A stretch of DNA of 64,000 nucleotides, from contig NZ_JAFBBV010000001.1 in the NCBI RefSeq assembly GCF_016907365.1, forward strand, positions 3,658,001-3,722,000. The letters are read 5' to 3'. A program made the position numbers and the translations under genes. Position 1 is the stretch's first letter; each line of letters opens with the position of its first letter. Below the pieces are notes generated by a model. It did not search any database. It was given only the letters and a program-made list of their open reading frames with translations, and had not been told where the DNA came from. Origin of the DNA: Oerskovia paurometabola (GTDB lineage: Bacteria; Actinomycetota; Actinomycetes; Actinomycetales; Cellulomonadaceae). Of this stretch, positions 8,382-16,871 are shown in pieces.

Positions 8382-8452
8382 CGTTCCGGGCCGAGCGACG
8401 TCGTCGGGGACGTGACGTCTGCAGGCGAGCGGCGCCGTCGGGCCGGGAGCCG

Positions 8453-9799
8453 TCATGCCGCCGTCGCGGCGTCCTCCGCGTCGTCCACGCCGAGCCGGCT
8501 GCGCGTCTCGCCGCGAGCCCCCACCCGGCGGGCCGCACCGCCCTCGGGATAGGTGACCAGGAGGTGCGGGCGCTGGGTCACGCGATAGCTGACGGTGAAC
8601 TTCCAGTTCCGCATGGCCCAGATCGCGGCCCCCACGGAGACGAGCAGTGCCGTGATGGAGCCGATCCCGATCGCCCAGCGGGGCCCGTAGGCCTCGGCGA
8701 TCCAGCCGACGATCGGTGCACCGACGGGCGTCGCACCCAGGAACACGATCATGTACAGGGACATGACGCGTCCGCGCATCACGGGGTCGGTCGTCATCTG
8801 GATGGTCGTGTTGGCCGCGGTCATCATGGTCAGCGACATGAACCCGACGGGGATGCAGGCGATCGCGAACGTCGTATAGCTCGGCATGAGCGCCATGACC
8901 CCGGTCGCGATCGCGAAGCCGAACGCCGACCCGATCACGAGCCGCACGCGCGGCCGCTCCCGGCGGGCAGCCATCAGGGCTCCCGTGAGCGAACCGATCG
9001 CGAGGATCGACCCGAGCATGCCGTACTCCCCCGCGCCCATCCCGAACTCGACGCGCGCCATCATCGCGGACGTGAGCTGGAAGTTGAGCCCGAAGGTCGA
9101 CACGACGCTCAGGACGACCATGATGACGATGATGTCGGAGCGGCCGCGCACGTACCGGATGCCCTCACGGATCTGCCCCTTCTCGCGCGAGGCGCTGGGC
9201 AGCTTGTGCATCTCCCGGGTCCGCATGCGCGACAGCGCGAAGATGGTCGCGCCGAAGCTGATGCCGTTGATGATGAAGACCCAGCCCGTGCCCACCGCGG
9301 CGATGAGCAGGCCGGCGACGCCGGGGCCGATCAACCGGGCCGCGTTGAACGACGCGCTGTTGAGGCCCACGGCGTTCGACAGCTTGTCGCTCGGCACCAT
9401 CTCCGCGACGAACGTCTGGCGCACCGGGCCGTCGAGCGCGGACACGCACCCGAGCGCGAGCGCGAAGCCGTAGACGTGCCACAGCTCGACGTGCCCCGAG
9501 AGCACGAGCGCGCCGAGCCCGAGCGCGAGCAAGCCCGAGGCGCCCTGGGTGGCCATGAGCATCTTGCGGCGGGGCAACCGGTCCGCGAGGACGCCCGCCC
9601 AGGCGGACAGCGCCAGGACAGGCGCGAACTGGAGCGCCGTGATGACGCCGACGGCGACGCCGGAGTTCGCGGTCAGGACGGTCAGGACGAGCCAGTCCTG
9701 CGCGATGCGCTGCATCCAGGTGCCGATGTTCGCGACGAGCGCGGACCCGAACCAGAGGCGGTAGTTGAAGTACTTGAGGGAGGAGAACGTCGCGCTCAT
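8453..9799 (-). CDS. MFS efflux transporter, EntS-like family
   Basis: A 448-residue major facilitator with about 11-12 membrane helices. The start SATFSSLKYFNYRLWFGSALVANIGTW, with a Trp-Met-Gln-Arg segment after it, resembles the MFS_3/enterobactin-exporter (EntS) family. ADRLPRRK between helices 2 and 3 is the MFS signature loop, and ALDGPVRQTFVAEMVP is typical of the family. A soluble tail of about 45 residues (GGAARRVGARGETRSR onward) follows the last helix. It overlaps the upstream MarR gene by four bases (ATGA), so regulator and pump are one operon. The substrate is not visible; drug efflux under MarR control is the usual arrangement, siderophore export is possible but a second MFS gene lies in the siderophore operon itself. 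Confidence 0.88.
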   Translation of the reverse strand: MSATFSSLKYFNYRLWFGSALVANIGTWMQRIAQDWLVLTVLTANSGVAVGVITALQFAPVLALSAWAGVLADRLPRRKMLMATQGASGLLALGLGALVLSGHVELWHVYGFALALGCVSALDGPVRQTFVAEMVPSDKLSNAVGLNSASFNAARLIGPGVAGLLIAAVGTGWVFIINGISFGATIFALSRMRTREMHKLPSASREKGQIREGIRYVRGRSDIIVIMVVLSVVSTFGLNFQLTSAMMARVEFGMGAGEYGMLGSILAIGSLTGALMAARRERPRVRLVIGSAFGFAIATGVMALMPSYTTFAIACIPVGFMSLTMMTAANTTIQMTTDPVMRGRVMSLYMIVFLGATPVGAPIVGWIAEAYGPRWAIGIGSITALLVSVGAAIWAMRNWKFTVSYRVTQRPHLLVTYPEGGAARRVGARGETRSRLGVDDAEDAATAA

Positions 9800-10263
9800 C
9801 GGGCGGCGATCCGGGTCAACAGGTCACTGGCGCGGGCCAAGGTCTCTCTTTCGTCGGGGGTCAGGTCGGTCAGCTGCTGGGTGAGCCACGCGTCGCGGCG
9901 CCGACGGGTCTCCTTGACCTCGAGGACGCCGGCCTCGGTGAGGGCCACCATGACGAGCCGCTTGTCGGTGTCGTGCTCGAGCTTGTGGACGAGGCCCAGC
10001 TCGACGAGCGCGTTCACGGTGCGGGTCATGGACGGCGGGCGGATGCGCTCGTGGGTCGCGAGTGCGCCGGGGGTCATCGCGCCGTGCTTGTGGAGCACCG
10101 TCAGGACGCCGAACTGGCCCTCGGGCAGGTCGGCACCACCGCGCTGGGAACGCAGGGCGCGCGAGACGCGCGTGAGGGCCACGCGGAGGTCACCGCCGAG
10201 GGTCGCGGGCCGACACTGCGCCTTCGTGGGGGACGAGGGCGTGGTCTGTTCCGCGGGAGGCAT
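9796..10263 (-). CDS. MarR family transcriptional regulator
   Basis: A 155-residue winged-helix dimer expected to repress its own operon with the downstream MFS pump and to respond to a small ligand. The core runs LRVALTRVSRALRSQ, then PEGQFGVLTVLHKHGAMTPGALATHE, recognition helix RIRPPSMTRTVNALVELGLV and wing HDTDKRLVMVALTEAG. The start ATG lies six bases behind a -10 TAAGGT that is itself part of a repeated operator. GTP-like cofactor sites are absent. The stop overlaps the pump start. The ligand is unknown. Confidence 0.9.
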   Translation of the reverse strand: MPPAEQTTPSSPTKAQCRPATLGGDLRVALTRVSRALRSQRGGADLPEGQFGVLTVLHKHGAMTPGALATHERIRPPSMTRTVNALVELGLVHKLEHDTDKRLVMVALTEAGVLEVKETRRRRDAWLTQQLTDLTPDERETLARASDLLTRIAAR

Positions 10264-10295
10264 CTCTTTACCTTAACTCATTACCTTAAGTAATG
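10264..10295 (-). promoter_or_regulatory. MarR operator and leaderless promoter
   Basis: An inverted repeat CATTAC-N5-GTAATG (10279-10295) adjoins a direct repeat of TTACCTTAA (10268-10276 and 10281-10289). On the minus strand the -10 TAAGGT (10275-10270) lies inside the repeat and is six bases from the ATG, so bound regulator would cover the promoter. Confidence 0.7.
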
Positions 10296-10314
10296 AAATG
10301 GGGAGTGAGCGAGA

Positions 10315-11601
10315 TCACGGCACGTAGGCGACCACCAGGTCGCCCACTCCTCGCACGTCCAGCGCACCGGCGTCGTGCGGGACGAAGACCGACTCGCCCG
10401 GCCTCAGGGACACCCGCCCGTCCGCGCCACGGGGCGAACCTCCGTCCGCCTCTGCCCGCCCCAGCTCGAGGAGACCGTCCAGGGCGAGGACGATCCGCGG
10501 CCCCTCGGTCGGCAGAGCCACGGCCTCGGCGTCCACCGTGCTCACCGCCCCCATGACCAGCGCGAACTCCGCGATCGACGCCCGGTACTCGCGCAGCCCG
10601 CCGTCCACCGCCGGCAGGTCGTGGCTCCTCGACGCAGCGTCGGCCAGCCGCCGGATCCGCGGTCGAGCCGCAGGCCCCGGGGCATAGCTCACGCACGCCA
10701 GCAACGACTCGACGTCCACGTGCTTGGTGGTCAGTCCGGCGCGCAGCACGTTGTCCGAGCTCGACATGACCTCGACCGCGCACCCCGACAGGTAGGCGTG
10801 CACGTGCCCGGCCGGGACGAACATCGACTCCCCTGGCTCGAGCGTGACCCGGTTGAGCATCATCGACACCAGGGCGCCGGGATCACCGGGGTGCTGTTCC
10901 GCGAGCGAGACCACGGTGGCGTCGGCACGGGGCGACGTCGTTCCCGACTCCAGGCGAGCCCCGACGTCGGCGACGGTCGTCGCCAGGTCCGCGGCGACGT
11001 CGGGAGAGGTCCGCGCGCGCAGTGCGAGCGTGAACGCCTCGCGCAGACCGGCCGCGGCGGGCTGGGCCTCGAGCGCCGCTCTCATGCTGGTCACCAGGTC
11101 CCCGCGCAGCCCGTCCAGCAGCTCCAGGATCCGCTCCGGTCGCCGGAAGCCGGAGAGGCCCTCGAACCGCGAGACCGCGACGACCATCTCGGGCTTGTGC
11201 TGGTCGTCGTGGAAGCTGCGCTCCGGCGACTCCCGCGGGACGCCCTGCCGGTTCTCCCGGTTGAACCCTGCGCGCGCACGGTGCGGCTGCGGGTGCACCT
11301 GCAGCGACAGCGCGCGGTCCGCGGCGAGCACCTTGAGCAGGTAGGGCAGCCGCGGGCCGTAGTCGTCGAGCACACGTCGGCCGAGCATCGCGAGCGGGTC
11401 CGCGTGAATCAGGTCCGCCAGAGACGCCGAGGGCCCGCCGTCGGCCGATGCCGACGACGGGCCCTTCGGGTGCGCCCCCATCCACAGCTCGGCGAGGGGC
11501 TCCCCGTCCTGCGCCAGCCCGAGGAGCGCGTGCAGCGCGCTCCTCGATCCCCAGTCGTAGGACTGGAGCGTCGGCGTCAGGCGCAGGATCGGGGTGCTCA
11601 T
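10315..11601 (-). CDS. manA: Mannose-6-phosphate isomerase, type I
   Basis: A 428-residue zinc enzyme that interconverts mannose 6-phosphate and fructose 6-phosphate, feeding GDP-mannose and glycoconjugate synthesis. Zinc ligands are in LSLQVHPQ (Gln and His), DQHKPEM (Glu region) and PAGHVHAY (His). The N-terminal YDWGSRSALHALLG and ELWMGAHPKGPS blocks are typical. The second cupin half is present up to VSLRPGESVFVPHDAG. The gene follows the purine permease by 16 bases in the same direction, so cotranscription is possible though the functions are unrelated. The nearby sugar-phosphate transferase may be a downstream user of mannose. Confidence 0.92.
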   Translation of the reverse strand: MSTPILRLTPTLQSYDWGSRSALHALLGLAQDGEPLAELWMGAHPKGPSSASADGGPSASLADLIHADPLAMLGRRVLDDYGPRLPYLLKVLAADRALSLQVHPQPHRARAGFNRENRQGVPRESPERSFHDDQHKPEMVVAVSRFEGLSGFRRPERILELLDGLRGDLVTSMRAALEAQPAAAGLREAFTLALRARTSPDVAADLATTVADVGARLESGTTSPRADATVVSLAEQHPGDPGALVSMMLNRVTLEPGESMFVPAGHVHAYLSGCAVEVMSSSDNVLRAGLTTKHVDVESLLACVSYAPGPAARPRIRRLADAASRSHDLPAVDGGLREYRASIAEFALVMGAVSTVDAEAVALPTEGPRIVLALDGLLELGRAEADGGSPRGADGRVSLRPGESVFVPHDAGALDVRGVGDLVVAYVP

Positions 11602-11617
11602 CGCCTGTGAGCGTACG

Positions 11618-13090
11618 TCAGACGCCCAGGGCGTCGCTGATCGGGTCGAGGGTGAAGTAGATGATGAACGCGACGGCCGAGACCCACATGAGCGGGTGGA
11701 TCGCCTTGACCTTGCCGAGCGCCAGCTTGATGACCACGAAGGCCAGGAAGCCCGCGCCGATGCCGGCCGTGATCGAGTACGTGAACGGCATGAGGGCGAT
11801 CGTGAGGAACGCGGGGATCGCGACCTCGACGTTGGTCCACTTGATGCCCGTGATCTGCGTCATCATGAGGAAGCCGACCAGGACCAGGGCGGGCGCGGCG
11901 GCCTCGCTCGGGACCAGGGCGACGAGGGGAGACAGGAACGTCGCCAGCAGGAACGCGATGCCCGTCACGACCGCCGCGAGACCAGTGCGCGCCCCTTCGC
12001 CCACGCCGGTCGTGGACTCGACGTAGCTCGTGTTGGAGGAGACGCTCGCGGCGCCACCGGCGGCCGCGGCGACCGAGTCGACGATGAGGATCGCGCGCGA
12101 CTTCGGCGGGTTGCCCGTCTCGTCGAGCAGCTTGCCCTCGGCGCCGACCGCGACCATGGTGCCCATGGTGTCGAAGAAGTCCGCGAGCAGCAGCGAGAAG
12201 ACGAGCAGGACGACCGTGACGATGCCGACCTTCTCGATCGACCCCAGGAGGGAGAACTGACCGAGCAGGCCGAAGTCCGGTACCGCGACCGGGCTGCCGT
12301 CGAGCTCGGGCGCGTTCAGGCTCCAGCCGTTCGTCGCACCGCTGCCCTTGGTGGCGACCCCGGCGATCGCCTGGATCACCACCGCGACGACGGTCGCGGC
12401 GAGGATCGAGATGAGGATCGCTCCACGGACCTTGCGGACCCACAGGACGATCATGAGGACCAGGCCCACCACGAAGACGAGGATGGGCCAGCCCGCGAGC
12501 GAGCCGGTCGCGCCGAGCTGGAGCGGCGTGCCACCGCCCGCGGCGACGAACCCGGCGTTGACCAGACCGACGAGCGCGATGAACAGGCCGATGCCGACGC
12601 TGATCGCCGTCTTGAGCTCGACCGGGACCGCGCGGAAGACCGCCTCCCGGAAGCCCGTGAGGACGAGCACGAGGATGATGAGGCCCTCGATCACGACGAT
12701 GCCCATCGCGTCGGCCCACGTGACCTCGGGGATCGAGGCGATCGTGAAGGCCACGACCGCGTTCAGGCCCAGACCGGCCGCGAGAGCCATCGGGTAGTTC
12801 GCGAAGACGCCCATCGCGATCGTCATGATGCCCGCGACGAGCGCCGTGGTCGCGGCGATCATCGGGAAGTTCGCGCCGTCCGTGCCGCCGCCCAAGAACT
12901 GCCCCGTGCCGTCAGGAGCCGTCCCCAGGATGATCGGGTTGAGGATGATGATGTAGGACATCGCGAAGAACGTGACGAGACCGCCACGGATCTCGGCGCC
13001 GATGGTCGAGCCGCGCTCGGTGATCTTGAAGAAGCGGTCGATGCCGCTGGAACGCGGGGGGGCTTCGCGCTCGTCAGTCGTGGTGGTCAT
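11618..13090 (-). CDS. NCS2-type purine permease, AzgA/GhxP-like
   Basis: A 490-residue inner-membrane transporter for purine bases such as adenine, guanine or hypoxanthine, probably proton-driven. The start GIDRFFKITERGSTIGAEIRGG and the block FFAMSYIIILNPIILG are characteristic of the AzgA/PbuG subgroup. MALAAGLGLNAVVAFT carries the conserved substrate-region motif, and NTSYVESTTGVGEGARTGLAA carries the second NCS2 signature. About 12-14 helices are visible. No purine riboswitch was recognised in the short leader (13091-13188). A possible -10 TAACGT lies near 13143. Substrate preference within purines cannot be decided. Confidence 0.9.
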   Translation of the reverse strand: MTTTTDEREAPPRSSGIDRFFKITERGSTIGAEIRGGLVTFFAMSYIIILNPIILGTAPDGTGQFLGGGTDGANFPMIAATTALVAGIMTIAMGVFANYPMALAAGLGLNAVVAFTIASIPEVTWADAMGIVVIEGLIILVLVLTGFREAVFRAVPVELKTAISVGIGLFIALVGLVNAGFVAAGGGTPLQLGATGSLAGWPILVFVVGLVLMIVLWVRKVRGAILISILAATVVAVVIQAIAGVATKGSGATNGWSLNAPELDGSPVAVPDFGLLGQFSLLGSIEKVGIVTVVLLVFSLLLADFFDTMGTMVAVGAEGKLLDETGNPPKSRAILIVDSVAAAAGGAASVSSNTSYVESTTGVGEGARTGLAAVVTGIAFLLATFLSPLVALVPSEAAAPALVLVGFLMMTQITGIKWTNVEVAIPAFLTIALMPFTYSITAGIGAGFLAFVVIKLALGKVKAIHPLMWVSAVAFIIYFTLDPISDALGV

Positions 13091-13188
13091 GGGGAGAATG
13101 GTGCCAGATCCCGTGTTGCGCTTCAGAATCGTCCACGTTACGTGCTAGGAGGACGTGTCCCCCGTCACGCCCGTCCGGCCGACGACGC

Positions 13189-14706
13189 TCAGTACGCCCC
13201 GTGCCCGGAGACCACGGCCCTGGCCGTGCGCGCCAGGATCAGGATGTCGCCGAACAGCGTCCAGTTCTCGACGTAGTAGACGTCGAGCCGCACGCTCTCC
13301 TCCCACGACAGGTCGGACCGTCCCCCGACCTGCCACAGGCCCGTCAGGCCGGGCTTGACCAGCAGGCGCCTGCGCACCTTCTTCTCGTACGTGCTGACCT
13401 CGCGCGGCAGCGGCGGACGAGGCCCCACGAGGCTCATGTCGCCTCGCAGGACGTTGAAGATCTGCGGCAGCTCGTCGAGCGAGTAGCGACGGATGAAGCG
13501 GCCCACGGTCGTGACGCGCGGGTCGTTGCGGATCTTGAAGAGCGGCCCGGACCCCTCGTTGTCCGCGGCGAGCGCGGTGAGGTCGATGTCGGACCCGACG
13601 CGCATGGACCGGAACTTGAGCATCGAGAAGGTCTCGCCGTTGCGTCCCACGCGCTGCTGGGAGTAGAAGACCGGTCCACGGCTCGTGAGCCGCACCGCGA
13701 GGCCGACCGCGATCAGGACGGGCAGCAGGAGGAACGTCAGGATCGCCGCGCCGAACCAGTCGGAGATCGACTTGACGACGAACTTGGGACCGCTGAACCG
13801 GGGCGCGTCGACGTGCAGGAGCGACACCGACTCGGCCGGGGTGATCGTGATGCGCGGACCGGCGACGTCGACCAGCTCGGTCGTCAGCATGAGGTCGACG
13901 CCGAAGGGCTCGAGCTCCCAGCTGAGGTGGCGCACCACATCGGCCGTCACGGCGTCCGACCCGCTCACCGCGACGCAGCCTGCGCCGACGCGTGCTGCGA
14001 TCTCGCCCGCCGAACGGAGGTCTCCGAGGACGGGCACGCCCAGGATGGCGTCCCCCTCGCCGGCCCGCCCGCTCGGGGTGCACACGGCGACGACCCGGTA
14101 GCCGGAGCTGTCCCGGTCGTTCAGGTCGCGGATCAGGCGCTCGGCCTGGTCGCGGTGCCCGATCGCGAGGACGGCGGTCCGGTGAGAACCGGCGGCCCGC
14201 TTGCGGTGCAGCCACTGCCGCCAGAAGTAGCGTCCCAGGAGCAGCCCGGCGAGGCCGAGAGGGAAGGCGAAGATCAGGTAGCCGCGGGCCTCCTGGAAGC
14301 GCAGCAGGAAGGCGAGGATCGCCAGGATCCCGAAGAGCCGCCAGGACGCGTCGAAGACCCGCTGGTACTCGGTGGGCCCGCTGCCCACGACCCGCACGTC
14401 CCGCGTCTTGGCGAACGCCAGGGAACCCGCCCAGGCGAGCCCGATCAGGATGCTGAGCGCGAGGTACGGGAGGAACAGGTTCTCCCGGACGGGCTGGCTG
14501 ATGAACTGGTCCCATCGCAGGAAGTACGCGGCCGTGACACCGATGGTGATGGCCAGCGTGTCCGTGGCGACGAGGCGGACCTTGTACGACCGCTCCCACG
14601 TGACCGACGCGAACGCTGCACGGACCGCCCGGAGTGGACCGGGCGGCGCTGCTGTCAGGATGTGGCGGAGTCCACGACGCGAATCGTGAATGACGCTTCC
14701 GGCCAT
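13189..14706 (-). CDS. Polyprenyl-phosphate sugar-1-phosphate transferase (exopolysaccharide initiation)
   Basis: A 505-residue membrane enzyme of the WbaP/CpsE family that would transfer a hexose-1-phosphate from a nucleotide sugar to a lipid carrier, the first step of an extracellular polysaccharide. Five predicted N-terminal helices (about 45-165) precede a CoA-binding-like domain (about 175-290) and a further helix at ILTFLLLPVLIAVGLAVRL. The catalytic bacterial sugar transferase domain has FYSQQRVGRNGETFSMLKFRSM, the RRYSLDELPQIFNVLRGDMSLVGPRP block and VKPGLTGLWQVGGRS. No polysaccharide cluster is adjacent, so it is an orphan initiator here. The long 14707-15336 leader region upstream may carry its regulation. 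Galactose or glucose specificity is not resolved. Confidence 0.9.
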   Translation of the reverse strand: MAGSVIHDSRRGLRHILTAAPPGPLRAVRAAFASVTWERSYKVRLVATDTLAITIGVTAAYFLRWDQFISQPVRENLFLPYLALSILIGLAWAGSLAFAKTRDVRVVGSGPTEYQRVFDASWRLFGILAILAFLLRFQEARGYLIFAFPLGLAGLLLGRYFWRQWLHRKRAAGSHRTAVLAIGHRDQAERLIRDLNDRDSSGYRVVAVCTPSGRAGEGDAILGVPVLGDLRSAGEIAARVGAGCVAVSGSDAVTADVVRHLSWELEPFGVDLMLTTELVDVAGPRITITPAESVSLLHVDAPRFSGPKFVVKSISDWFGAAILTFLLLPVLIAVGLAVRLTSRGPVFYSQQRVGRNGETFSMLKFRSMRVGSDIDLTALAADNEGSGPLFKIRNDPRVTTVGRFIRRYSLDELPQIFNVLRGDMSLVGPRPPLPREVSTYEKKVRRRLLVKPGLTGLWQVGGRSDLSWEESVRLDVYYVENWTLFGDILILARTARAVVSGHGAY

Positions 14707-15336
14707 GGGCCCGGCTACCTCTCGATCAATCCGTCAGCCGCTTCTGGACCGCCGGAACGCCTCATCGTAAGAGTCGGCACACAAAGAAATGAACGAACGA
14801 CCAACCTTTTCACCCGGGTGAGAAGACCCCGCCTCTCGGCGAGTCCGAGCCCTGGATCCTGCGGATCTTGAGCCCCTACCTGGAGACTGGTGTGGTCAGA
14901 CAATAGAGATGGACACATGTCCAGAACGAGAAATGCACCGCATTCCTCGGAGCGACGAGCAAGTACCGTCCCCAACTTCTTGCACACCTGTCCAACGAAG
15001 CAGGGGAGGCGAAGTTCGGATCGTAGCGGCTGGCGATACGGCCTCGGAACCCTGTCCGCTGCACGTCTCACCCAGGAGAGACAGCTCCTCGGCCGTCCTG
15101 TGACAGCGGTCACGGGTGAAAAGGGGCAAGTCTTCCTAGCGGGTCGCGGTCCCGGTCGGGGTCGCCGAGGCCGGTTGCGCCTGGTTCACCCCGATAAGCG
15201 AGGTTCGCGCGATGCCCTCGTTGCCGCACCTAGGCCTGATAACACGGGAGCCCCTCGGGTGAGGGCCCGGACACGCCGGGCAGCGCCACCAGTTTTTTTC
15301 ACCCGACGGAACCTTCACGAGACGTAGACTGCGAGC
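14707..15336. other. 630-base intergenic region with repeated motifs, no convincing gene
   Basis: This region is visibly less GC-rich than its neighbours and no frame shows coding bias. It holds an inverted repeat TGGACA-CA-TGTCCA (14910-14923), the palindrome CACCCGGGTG (14811-14820), GTGAC-AGCG-GTCAC near 15100-15113, and three copies of the 9-mer TTTTCACCC (14807-14815, 15296-15304, and on the other strand 15114-15122). It separates the divergent sugar transferase and DUF2530 genes, so it must hold both promoters. Confidence 0.5.
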
Positions 15337-15337
15337 G
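15325..15337 (+). promoter_or_regulatory. Leaderless promoter of the DUF2530 gene
   Basis: TAGACT (15325-15330) is followed by six bases and the GTG at 15337; there is no ribosome binding site. Confidence 0.6.
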
Positions 15338-15630
15338 TGCCCTCGATGCTCTCCCTGCTGATCCACCCGGAGCGGCGCCGCCCCAACCCGCCGGCGCTGC
15401 GCGTCGACCTGCGGCCGGTGATCCTGGTCGGGATGAGCCTGTGGGCCGTCGCCCTCGTGGTCTCGGTCGTCCTGCTGCTCCTCGACAGGGCGACGTTCGA
15501 GCTTCCCGCGAGCTGCGCGGCCGGGATCGTGCTCGGCATCATCGGGCTCGGTTGGGAACGCCGCAACCGGAGCGAGTACCGGACGCACCCCGACGAGTCG
15601 GGCGACGACGCCCAGGGGACCCCCGCCTAG
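15337..15630 (+). CDS. DUF2530 small membrane protein
   Basis: A 97-residue protein of the actinobacterial DUF2530 family, function unknown. After a short basic start (IHPERRRPNPPALRVDLRP) two hydrophobic segments are visible (about 28-49 and 55-73), and a polar, acidic tail follows. The N-terminal RPNPPALRVDLRPV block is what I recognise of the family. The start is a GTG six bases behind a -10. The gene converges on the MFS gene; their stop codons share one CTAG. In mycobacteria I recall similar DUF2530, MFS and MarR genes lying close together, which would make this a conserved neighbourhood. Confidence 0.75.
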   Translation: MPSMLSLLIHPERRRPNPPALRVDLRPVILVGMSLWAVALVVSVVLLLLDRATFELPASCAAGIVLGIIGLGWERRNRSEYRTHPDESGDDAQGTPA

Positions 15631-16871
15631 CTCTCGATCCCCGCCCGACGGCGCGTGGTCCGGTTCGCGTGCACCGACCACCGCGGGACCCACCGCGCGA
15701 GCGCGACCGCACCGAGCAGGCCGACCGTGCCGGACGCGACGATCCCGCCCGCGAGGCTTCCCAGCGCGGCACCGGCCGAGACCACCAGCGGACCGAGCGC
15801 GGTCCCGGAGTCCTGGAAGAGCCGCCAGATCCCGAGGAACTGCGCGCGGACGTCCGGGGGCGCGACGTCGGCGCCGAGAGTCATGAGGATGCCCGACCCG
15901 ATCCCGTTGCCGAAGCCCATGACCATCGCCACCACGGCCACCCCGGCGACGGTGCTCGTGAGCGGCAGCACGACGATCGCCCCGCCCAGCACGACCATGC
16001 ACGGGATCGCGACCCACAGCCTGCCCCACCGGTCCATGACCTTGCCCGCGGGGTAGAACAGCAGCATGTCGACGGCTCCCGAGAGCCCGAAGATCACGCT
16101 CGTCGTGGCGGGGCTGAAGCCCAGGTGCTCGGACCACAGCGGCAGCACCACCTGCCGGGCGGCCCGCGTGGCCCCGACCATCACGACCGCGATCCCGAGC
16201 GTCGCGAACACCCGCCAGTTCGCGGCCAGCACCGTACGGAAGCTGACGGGCACCACGGACCGCCGGTGGGCCGTCGAACCCGCCGCGACGTCAGGCACGA
16301 GGGCCGTCACCAGCCCGGCGACGACGCTCGTGCAGACGGCCAGCCAGTACACCGCGGGCAGGTCCCAGAGCCACAGGACCGCGGCCGCGGCGAACGGCCC
16401 CACGAAGGCACCGATCCGGTGCGTGCCCGCGAGCGTCGACAGCGCCCTGGCCCGTTTGAGGACGGGCGTGACCTCGGTCAGATAGGCCTGCCGGGCGAGC
16501 ATGAACACGGCGTTGGTCATACCGACGCAGAAGACCCCGGCGCCCAGCACCCACAGGTTGGGGGCGAGCGCGCACGCCACGAGGCCGACGATCGAGGCGG
16601 CCGCGGCCGTCATCATGGCCCGCCTGTCACCGAACCGCGCAGCGAACGCCCCGGCCGGGACGTCCCCGGCGATCTGCCCGAGCCCCAGCAGCGCGACGAC
16701 GAACCCCGCCAGCGCGATCCCGGCCCCCATCGAGATCGCGCTCAGCGCGACCACGGGCACGATCGCGCTCACCCCGGCCTCGAACACGAAGGTCGGGACG
16801 TAGACGCCGCCCACGAGGCGACGGTCGAAGATGCCGGGCGGTCCGGGCGCGGGTCCCGCCGCCCGGCTCAC
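15627..16871 (-). CDS. MFS transporter, last gene of the csp-DUF3027-ATPase operon
   Basis: A 414-residue major facilitator with about 12 helices. The N-terminus reads FDRRLVGGVYVPTFVFEAG, with GAFAARFGDRRAMM as the helix 2-3 loop and NAVFMLARQAYLTEVTP as the helix 4-5 block. The second half begins near FRTVLAANWRVFATLG. The GTG start overlaps the ATPase stop by four bases (GTGA), which rules out the much longer open frame upstream. Tight coupling suggests that it works with the ATPase/DUF3027 genes, but the substrate is unknown. Confidence 0.85.
   Translation of the reverse strand: MSRAAGPAPGPPGIFDRRLVGGVYVPTFVFEAGVSAIVPVVALSAISMGAGIALAGFVVALLGLGQIAGDVPAGAFAARFGDRRAMMTAAAASIVGLVACALAPNLWVLGAGVFCVGMTNAVFMLARQAYLTEVTPVLKRARALSTLAGTHRIGAFVGPFAAAAVLWLWDLPAVYWLAVCTSVVAGLVTALVPDVAAGSTAHRRSVVPVSFRTVLAANWRVFATLGIAVVMVGATRAARQVVLPLWSEHLGFSPATTSVIFGLSGAVDMLLFYPAGKVMDRWGRLWVAIPCMVVLGGAIVVLPLTSTVAGVAVVAMVMGFGNGIGSGILMTLGADVAPPDVRAQFLGIWRLFQDSGTALGPLVVSAGAALGSLAGGIVASGTVGLLGAVALARWVPRWSVHANRTTRRRAGIES

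Noticed and set aside
15265..15299. Terminator-like GCCCGG-ACACG-CCGGGC hairpin followed by seven T's
   Set aside because: The T-run begins 11 bases after the stem, too far for a standard terminator, and no transcript upstream on that strand is evident.
14890..15327. Open frames on both strands in the long intergenic region
   Set aside because: Composition is intergenic-like, the products have no hydrophobic or domain pattern, and starts lack signals.
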